Below are positions 6,499-11,446 of a stretch of DNA of 11,446 bases, in pieces. The stretch lies in the NCBI GenBank assembly GCA_002403375.1, contig DHHQ01000016.1, forward strand, positions 1-11,446, read 5' to 3'. The position numbers and the translations under genes are program-made. The DNA is from Thiobacillus denitrificans (lineage in GTDB: Bacteria; Pseudomonadota; Gammaproteobacteria; Burkholderiales; Thiobacillaceae). The stretch's first letter is position 1; the number at the start of each line of letters is the position of its first letter. The notes under the pieces are model-generated. The model was not told the DNA's origin and made no database searches. It saw only the letters and a list, made by a program, of their open reading frames with translations.

Positions 6499-7020
6499 AT
6501 GGCCAAGAAATTCAACCTGCGGGAATTCCAGACTGCGCTGTCGCAGCAGCTGCAGGCGGCCGCCAGCCGCGACACCAGCGGCTCGCGTCTCGGCTTCCGG
6601 GTCGGCGAGACGAACTGGCTGGTCAGCCTCAGCGACACCGAGGAAGTGATTCCGCCGCCGCCCATCGTCAAGGTGCCTGGGGTGCGGCGGTGGTTTCGCG
6701 GCGTCGCCAACATCCGCGGCAATCTGTACGCGGTGAGCGACTTCTCCGATTTCATGGGCCAGGGCGTGACGCCCGACCATGCCGATTGCCGGCTGCTGAT
6801 CCCGCATCACGACTTTGGCGTCAATGCGGCCCTGCTGGTGCGCAGCACCCTGGGCCTGAAAAACATCAACCGCTACGCGTTGCGCGAAGGGCCGGTGGCC
6901 TTTCCGTGGATCGGACGACAGTATGCGGACGAGACCGGGGCCGCCTGGTGCGACATGGACTTCGGGCAGTTGCTCGGCGATGCCGAGTTCCTGAAGGTCG
7001 AGGCGCAGTTCGGCGGTTGA
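6499..7020 (+). CDS. pilI: CheW-like adaptor PilI
   Basis: A 173-residue CheW-domain protein linking the PilJ receptor to the kinase PilL/ChpA. Typical CheW-fold pieces are visible: GFRVGETNWLVSLSDTEEV (ligand-facing strands), then PPPPIVKVPGVRRWFRGVANIRGNLYAVSDFSDFMG, which corresponds to the CheW segment with the conserved Arg-Gly-x-(I/L) before the receptor and kinase contact surface. There is a short helical N-terminal arm (LREFQTALSQQLQ) and no membrane segment. It starts nine bases after pilH with only a weak GAGCAG-like ribosome binding site, so translation may be coupled to pilH. The C-terminal end WCDMDFGQLLGDAEFLKVEA resembles the tail of PilI proteins. Confidence 0.93.
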   Translation: MAKKFNLREFQTALSQQLQAAASRDTSGSRLGFRVGETNWLVSLSDTEEVIPPPPIVKVPGVRRWFRGVANIRGNLYAVSDFSDFMGQGVTPDHADCRLLIPHHDFGVNAALLVRSTLGLKNINRYALREGPVAFPWIGRQYADETGAAWCDMDFGQLLGDAEFLKVEAQFGG

Positions 7021-7036
7021 TTCGATATTGAATACT

Positions 7037-7052
7037 CGGCGCGCTGGCGCCG
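7037..7052 (+). promoter_or_regulatory. Small hairpin between pilI and pilJ
   Basis: CGGCGC (7037-7042) and GCGCCG (7047-7052) form a six-base-pair stem with loop GCTG in the 53-bp pilI-pilJ gap. No T run follows, so it is not a terminator. It lies upstream of the pilJ ribosome binding site (GGAGG at 7059-7063 and GGAG at 7068-7071) and could influence mRNA stability or pilJ translation. This is inference only; in such GC-rich DNA short hairpins are common. Confidence 0.3.
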
Positions 7053-7073
7053 GTGAGTGGAGGCTTTGGAGCG

Positions 7074-9194
7074 ATGAATATGGCGATTACGATGAATGGC
7101 CTGAAAGGGCTGGCGGGCCGTGTAACGGGGCGGTCCTCGGACAGGGGCCATGGGGACAGCACCACCATGCTCATGCAGACCGTCCGCAAGCTGGCCGACA
7201 AGGAGCCGGGACGGGTTCCGCTGATCGGCCACCTGCCCGTCGAAAAGCAGTATCTCTACACGGGCGGCGCGCTGATCGCCTCGCTGCTGCTCGCGGCGGG
7301 CTTCACCATCTACAGCTCGATCCAGCTCGACAACCGGACCGGCTACGAAGCGCGCGCGGGTCAGCTCGAGGTGCTGTCGCAGCGGCTGCCGCTGACCGCG
7401 CAGCAGTCGGTGCTCGGTAACGCCACCGCCTTTCCCAAGCTGGCCGAAGGCAAGGCCAGCTTCGAGAAGACGCTGACCGCGCTGCTCGAGGGCGACGAAG
7501 ACGTCCCCGCCTCCCGGGGCGCCGCACGCGAGACGCTGGAGAAGATCGGCACCCAGTGGAAGCAGTTCGATCCGCTGGTCGGCCAGATCCTGTCGCAGCA
7601 GAAGAACCTCGTCGCGATGAACGAGAACGTCAAGCGCATCAACTCGCTGAGCGTCGACCTGCAGGAAGTGGCCGAACAGCTCGCGGGCCAGCTCGCCGAC
7701 GCCGGGACCGGGGTGCGCGAAGTGTCGCGCGCCAACCACCTGGTCATGCTCAGCCAGCGGATGCCGAAAAACGCCAACCTGCTGCTGTCGGCCGACCTGA
7801 TCGACCCCGAGGTCGTGCTGCAGCTCGAAAAGGACACCACCTCGTTCCGCGACACGGTGCAGGCGCTGATGGAAGGCGCGGCCAGCCGCAACGAGGACAG
7901 CATGCTGACCCTGGAGGACCTCGGGGTCAACATGGCCGACATGGTCGAGGCGGTCGGCGAGGTGCTGGCCAACACCCAGTCGCTGCTGCGCGCCAAGGTG
8001 GCCGCCAACAAGCTGTTCACCGGCAGCGACGCGCTGATGCGCGACGCCGAGCAGCTGTCCGACGAATACCAGGCGGTGGGCAACATCGGCTACCAGCTGG
8101 CGGCCCTGTTCGGTCTGCTCGCGGTCGCCTCGCTGGTGCTGCTCGGACTCGTCAACATCAACGAGACCAAGTCGCGCGCCCGCAAGAGCGAAGAGGAAAA
8201 CAGCCGCAACCAGGAGGCCATCCTGCGCCTGATGGACGAACTGGGCGAACTGGCCGAAGGCAACCTCACCATCAACGCCAGCGTGACCGAGGACATCACC
8301 GGCGCGGTGGCCGACTCGATCAACTACACGGTCGAGGAGCTGCGCAGCCTGGTTCGCGGCATCAACAACGCTACCGTGCAGATGGACCAGGCGGCCAGCC
8401 AGGCGGGCCAGGTGTCCGACACGCTGCAGGATGCGGCGCGCCGCCAGGCCGAGGAGATCGAGACGACCTCCGTCGCGGTCGTCCGGCTGGCCCAGTCGGT
8501 CCAGCAGGTGTCGGGCAACGCGGCCGAGTCCGCGAAGGTGGCGCGGCAGTCGCTCGACGCCGCCGAGAAAGGCCAGCAGGCGGTGTCCAACGCGATCTCG
8601 AGCATGAACACCCTGCGCGAGCAGATCCAGGAAACCTCGAAGCGAATCAAGCGCCTCGGCGAATCGTCGCAGGAGATCGGCGAGATCGTGGAACTGATTT
8701 CCGACATTACCGAGCAGACCAACGTGCTGGCGCTCAACGCCGCCATCCAGGCGGCGTCCGCAGGCGAAGCCGGCCGCGGCTTCTCGGTGGTTGCGGAAGA
8801 AGTGCAGCGGCTGGCGGAACGCTCCGCCGACGCGACCAAGCAGATCGCCGCGATCGTGAAGACCATTCAGTCCGACACCCACGACACCGTCGCGGCGATG
8901 GAAGTCTCGACCCAGGGCGTGGTCGAGGGCGCCAAGCTGTCGGATGCCGCCGGCCAGACGCTGGCCGAGATCGGCGACGTGTCGAAGAAGCTCGCCGGCC
9001 TGATCGCCGACATCTCTTCGGCCACGCAGAACCAGGCGGAAGCGACGACGCTCGTCGCCGAGACCATGCAGGACATCAAGGCGATTTCGGCGCAGACCAG
9101 CGCCGGTACCCAGCAGACCGCCGAGTCGATCGGCGGCATGAAGCAGCTGGCGCAGGATCTGAAGAACTCGGTTGCGGGCTTCAAGCTCGCCTGA
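7074..9194 (+). CDS. pilJ: Type IV pilus methyl-accepting chemoreceptor PilJ
   Basis: A 706-residue membrane chemoreceptor. A basic cytoplasmic N-terminal arm of about 60 residues, containing PLIGHLP, precedes TM1 (about 64-84). The periplasmic region holds two copies of the PilJ sensor module, marked by LSQRLP (101-106) and LSQRMPKNA (226 onward). TM2 lies at about 342-362 and is followed by HAMP and coiled-coil segments. The kinase-contact hairpin tip is EQTNVLALNAAIQAASAGEAGRGF, starting at residue 547. In known systems PilJ senses pilin or surface contact and controls the ChpA kinase through PilI. There is no CheR-docking pentapeptide at the C-terminus. ATG 7074 is preferred because GGAGG lies ten bases upstream; ATG 7080 has GGAG eight bases upstream and is equally possible (704 aa). 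The GTG at 7053 is less likely. Confidence 0.95.
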   Translation: MNMAITMNGLKGLAGRVTGRSSDRGHGDSTTMLMQTVRKLADKEPGRVPLIGHLPVEKQYLYTGGALIASLLLAAGFTIYSSIQLDNRTGYEARAGQLEVLSQRLPLTAQQSVLGNATAFPKLAEGKASFEKTLTALLEGDEDVPASRGAARETLEKIGTQWKQFDPLVGQILSQQKNLVAMNENVKRINSLSVDLQEVAEQLAGQLADAGTGVREVSRANHLVMLSQRMPKNANLLLSADLIDPEVVLQLEKDTTSFRDTVQALMEGAASRNEDSMLTLEDLGVNMADMVEAVGEVLANTQSLLRAKVAANKLFTGSDALMRDAEQLSDEYQAVGNIGYQLAALFGLLAVASLVLLGLVNINETKSRARKSEEENSRNQEAILRLMDELGELAEGNLTINASVTEDITGAVADSINYTVEELRSLVRGINNATVQMDQAASQAGQVSDTLQDAARRQAEEIETTSVAVVRLAQSVQQVSGNAAESAKVARQSLDAAEKGQQAVSNAISSMNTLREQIQETSKRIKRLGESSQEIGEIVELISDITEQTNVLALNAAIQAASAGEAGRGFSVVAEEVQRLAERSADATKQIAAIVKTIQSDTHDTVAAMEVSTQGVVEGAKLSDAAGQTLAEIGDVSKKLAGLIADISSATQNQAEATTLVAETMQDIKAISAQTSAGTQQTAESIGGMKQLAQDLKNSVAGFKLA

Positions 9195-9197
9195 CGC

Positions 9198-9220
9198 GAC
9201 GGGCCGCCCGGCGGCCCGTC
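9198..9220 (+). promoter_or_regulatory. Intercistronic hairpin between pilJ and pilL
   Basis: A nine-base-pair perfect stem (9198-9206 with 9212-9220), extendable by one inner pair, begins three bases after the pilJ stop. It is GC-rich but is followed by ATTCGGG rather than a T run, so it should not stop transcription well. Plausible roles are protection of the pilGHIJ mRNA from 3' exonucleases or lowering pilL output. The remaining 37 bases hold a GGGAA ribosome-binding-like sequence before ATG 9258. Confidence 0.5.
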
Positions 9221-9257
9221 ATTCGGGCTCACAGCAATCAATCTCGGGAAACACACG

Positions 9258-11446
9258 ATGAGCGCCTTACTCGACTACGACACCGGCCCTTTGAACTGGG
9301 TCCGCGGGGACATCGACGCCGCCCTGCAAGCCGCGCTCGGGCGCGTCCAGGCCTACAGCGTCGATGCCGACCTCACCAATGCGCTGCGGCTGGCGGCCGA
9401 CGATGCGCACCAGGTGACCGGCGCGTTGCGGATGGTGGGGCTGGAGGGCGCCGCCACGCTGGCGGGGGCGCTGGAAAGCTGTCTCGCCGACATCAACGAA
9501 AACCGCCTGCAGGCGAGCGGCGAACTGTTGCGCGCGCTGCGCAATGCCATGGAGGGCCTGCAGCGCTGGGTCAAGGACCTGGCCGACGGGCGCGGCAGCG
9601 GTGAACTCGCGCTGTTTCCCCTGTACAAGCGCCTGCGCGAGTTGCAGGGCGTCGAGCGCGTGTTCGAAGGCGAACTCTTCTTCCCGGACCTGCAGGCGCG
9701 CGCCGAAGGCAAGGGCGCCGGTGCCGGCCTGACGCAGGAAGCGCTGGCGGCCGAGGTCAAGACCTCGCGTGCGCAATTCCAGCGCGGCCTGCTCGCCTTC
9801 CTGCGCAACGTCGAGGCGGAGCCTGGCCTCAAGCGGATGCGCGAGGCGCTGACGGCGATCGAACGCATCGCCCCGTCGCAGGCGTCGCAATCGTTCTGGT
9901 GGGCCTGCGTGGGCTTCGTCGACAGCCTGATCGCGAATGGCGTAGAGGCGGACTTCCACGTCAAGCAATTGCTCGCGCGGGTCGACCTGCAGATGCGCCG
10001 TCTGATGGAAGGGTCGCAGCAGGTCGAAGAGCGCCTGATGCGCGATGCCCTGTTCTTCGTCGCCAAGAGCCAGGCGCTGGGCGGCCGTGCCGCGGAGATC
10101 CGCTCGACGCTCGGCCTCGACCGTTACATGCCCGGTCGCGGCATGCTCGATCCCGAAACGCTCGCGCGCATGCGCCCCGTGCTGGAGGCCCTGCAGGACG
10201 GAGTGAAGACCGCACGCGACGACTGGCACGCCTATGTCGAGGGCGATGCCGCACGCCTCGAGCAGTTCCATGCCCACCTCGTGCGCATGCAGCCGCAGGC
10301 GCAGGCGCTGGAACAGAGCGGCCTCGGGCCGCTGCTCGACGACCTCGCCAAGGCGGCGACGGCAGCGGCCGGGCGCGACGGCGACGCGCGCGAACAGGCG
10401 AACCTGGAGATCGCGTCAACGCTGCTTCTCCTGCAGAACGCCATCGAAGTCGAAGATATCCTGCATGCCGATTTCGCAGCCCGCGCGGCGGCCCAGCAGG
10501 CGCGACTGCGCGCCCTCGTCGAAGGGCGCGCGCTGCCCGCCAGCGCGGCCGACCTCGCCAGCCAGCGCGAGGCCGAACGCGACATGCTGGTGCACATGGC
10601 CCAGGAGGTCGGGCAGAACCTCAAGCAGATGGAGGAGGCGCTCGACGCCTTCTTCCGCAACCCCGACGAGCGCGAGGCGCTGGGCGGCCTGTCCGCGCTG
10701 GCGCAGCAGGCGCAAGGCGCGCTGACCATGCTGGAGCTTCCCGACGCCGCCCAGTTGCTGGCGGCCGCGACCGCGGCGGCGCAGCCGTTCGTGAGCGGCG
10801 GCCACCCCGACGCTGCGACGCAGCAGCGTCTCGCCGACGCCTTCTCCAGCCTGGGGCTGTTCATCGAGTCGTATTGCGCCGGCCGCGCGGATGCCAGCCG
10901 GATCCTGCAGCCCGTGCTGGCCGATTTCGGCCTCGAAGCGATCCAGAGCGGATCTGCCGGGCAGGATTCCACCGTCGCGTTCGCCGACGGGGCAAAAAAA
11001 AAATCCGCTGATGCATTGACCGAACCGGGTCTCGAGAGCGAGCCCGACGACATCGTCGTCTGCGCGCCGAGCGGCAGTACGGATGACGAAACGCCGCTGG
11101 CGGCGGCGTTCGAAGCCGACGCGCTGGCCTGGCACGATTTCACGCCGGTCGAGCCGGTCGAGCCGGGAGCGCCGGCGAGCGCACCGGAGCCGACCGCGCC
11201 CGAAGCGGAGCCGGCCGCCCCTGCGGTTGCCGAAGCCCTGGAGCTGCTCCCGTTCGATTTCACCCCTGCCTTCGCCGAGGCGCCGGTCGTCCCGGCCGCC
11301 GAAGTGCGCGAGCCTGCCGAGCCGATCGAGCCCGCTCGTGCGGCGGCCGAGGCTCCCGGCGATGGCGCGTCGACCGACGCGACCACCCTCGCGACGCTCC
11401 CCGCAGGCGTCGAGCCGGAACTCCTGGAGGTCTTCCTCGAGGAAGC
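9258..11446 (+). CDS. pilL: Pil-Chp hybrid sensor kinase PilL/ChpA, N-terminal part (3' end outside window)
   Basis: A frame open from ATG 9258 to the window end gives 729 codons and no stop. The start LNWVRGDIDAALQ and the HQVTGALRMVGLEGAATLAGALE segment (candidate phosphoacceptor His51) resemble the beginning of ChpA/PilL, the large multi-Hpt CheA-type kinase of the type IV pilus chemosensory system. Residues 1 to about 575 are helical, with several Hpt-like bundles; beyond His51 I see no convincing phosphoacceptor HxxKG motif in this part. From about 590 to 715 there is a Pro/Ala/Glu-rich linker containing DFTP twice. The sequence then enters GVEPELLEVFLEEA from residue 717, the expected start of a true Hpt domain. 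Kinase, CheW-like and receiver domains should follow outside the window. Gene position after pilGHIJ supports the call. A ten-A run lies in frame at residues 579-582. Confidence 0.92.
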   Translation, partial: MSALLDYDTGPLNWVRGDIDAALQAALGRVQAYSVDADLTNALRLAADDAHQVTGALRMVGLEGAATLAGALESCLADINENRLQASGELLRALRNAMEGLQRWVKDLADGRGSGELALFPLYKRLRELQGVERVFEGELFFPDLQARAEGKGAGAGLTQEALAAEVKTSRAQFQRGLLAFLRNVEAEPGLKRMREALTAIERIAPSQASQSFWWACVGFVDSLIANGVEADFHVKQLLARVDLQMRRLMEGSQQVEERLMRDALFFVAKSQALGGRAAEIRSTLGLDRYMPGRGMLDPETLARMRPVLEALQDGVKTARDDWHAYVEGDAARLEQFHAHLVRMQPQAQALEQSGLGPLLDDLAKAATAAAGRDGDAREQANLEIASTLLLLQNAIEVEDILHADFAARAAAQQARLRALVEGRALPASAADLASQREAERDMLVHMAQEVGQNLKQMEEALDAFFRNPDEREALGGLSALAQQAQGALTMLELPDAAQLLAAATAAAQPFVSGGHPDAATQQRLADAFSSLGLFIESYCAGRADASRILQPVLADFGLEAIQSGSAGQDSTVAFADGAKKKSADALTEPGLESEPDDIVVCAPSGSTDDETPLAAAFEADALAWHDFTPVEPVEPGAPASAPEPTAPEAEPAAPAVAEALELLPFDFTPAFAEAPVVPAAEVREPAEPIEPARAAAEAPGDGASTDATTLATLPAGVEPELLEVFLEE
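10994..11003 (+). repeat. Ten-A homopolymer inside the pilL reading frame
   Basis: Ten consecutive A residues are read as GCA-AAA-AAA-AAA-TCC (Ala579, Lys580-582, Ser583). It is the longest single-base run I see in this GC-rich window, and it lies at the edge between the helical N-terminal region and the Pro/Ala-rich linker. With eleven A or a -1 shift the frame ends at TGA 11009-11011 (584 aa). With nine A or a +1 shift it ends at TGA 11017-11019 (586 aa). As given, the frame is intact, since the downstream linker and Hpt start read sensibly. Confidence 0.9.

Noticed and set aside
6873..8882. A 669-codon open frame on the - strand opposite pilI and pilJ
   Set aside because: It is an antisense shadow of well-supported + strand genes in GC-rich DNA. 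Its translation is low-complexity, rich in Arg, His, Gly and Val, with no recognisable domain.
9899..11011. A 370-codon + strand frame overlapping pilL
   Set aside because: It is the -1 frame of pilL and Arg-rich noise. It matters only because its stop at 11009-11011 would end a slipped pilL product.
11149..11166. Tandem GTCGAGCCG repeat in pilL
   Set aside because: It has only two copies coding for VEPVEP in a low-complexity linker. This is expected drift and not evidence of a mobile or regulatory repeat.
10232..11386. A 384-codon - strand frame opposite pilL, rich in Ser and Ala
   Set aside because: It is a shadow of the pilL coding frame with no domain signal, produced by high GC content.

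Overview
The window is GC-rich chromosomal DNA, very likely from a betaproteobacterium of the Rhodocyclales (Thauera/Azoarcus type). I infer this from base composition, protein sequence style and gene order, not from a database search. All genes look like core chromosome. I see no insertion sequence, phage gene, tRNA, rRNA, CRISPR array or base-composition break.

Layout. (1) Positions 1-350, + strand: the 3' end of dsbD, closed by a strong terminator. (2) Positions 420-4243, - strand: a tightly packed operon thiD-thiE-hemL-(DsrS-like gene), with ATGA stop/start overlaps at thiE/hemL and hemL/DsrS-like. (3) Positions 4244-4296: a 53-bp AT-rich divergent promoter region. (4) Positions 4297-4479, + strand: a small rubredoxin. 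(5) Positions 4638-5540, + strand: an exported protein of unknown function, followed by a textbook terminator. (6) Positions 5708-11446, + strand: the Pil-Chp type IV pilus chemosensory operon pilG-pilH-pilI-pilJ-pilL(chpA). It is cut by the window end inside pilL, just where the next Hpt domain begins.

How the genes work together. DsbD sends electrons to periplasmic thiol proteins. ThiD and ThiE make and couple the pyrimidine half of thiamine phosphate. HemL makes 5-aminolevulinate, the precursor of haem, sirohaem and other tetrapyrroles. PilJ (receptor), PilI (CheW-like adaptor), PilL (Hpt/histidine kinase, partial here) and the response regulators PilG and PilH form one phosphorelay controlling twitching motility and surface responses. 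No pilK methyltransferase gene lies between pilJ and pilL.

The observation most worth a second look is a run of ten A residues inside the GC-rich pilL reading frame (10994-11003). It sits exactly between the N-terminal helical, Hpt-like region and a Pro/Ala/Glu-rich linker. Both other frames hit a stop within six codons, so slippage or a length change by one base would give a protein of about 585 residues without the kinase half. I found no convincing wholly new system. The other leads are the DsrS-like gene coupled to hemL, the opposed -10 elements between thiD and rubredoxin, and the unassigned exported protein.
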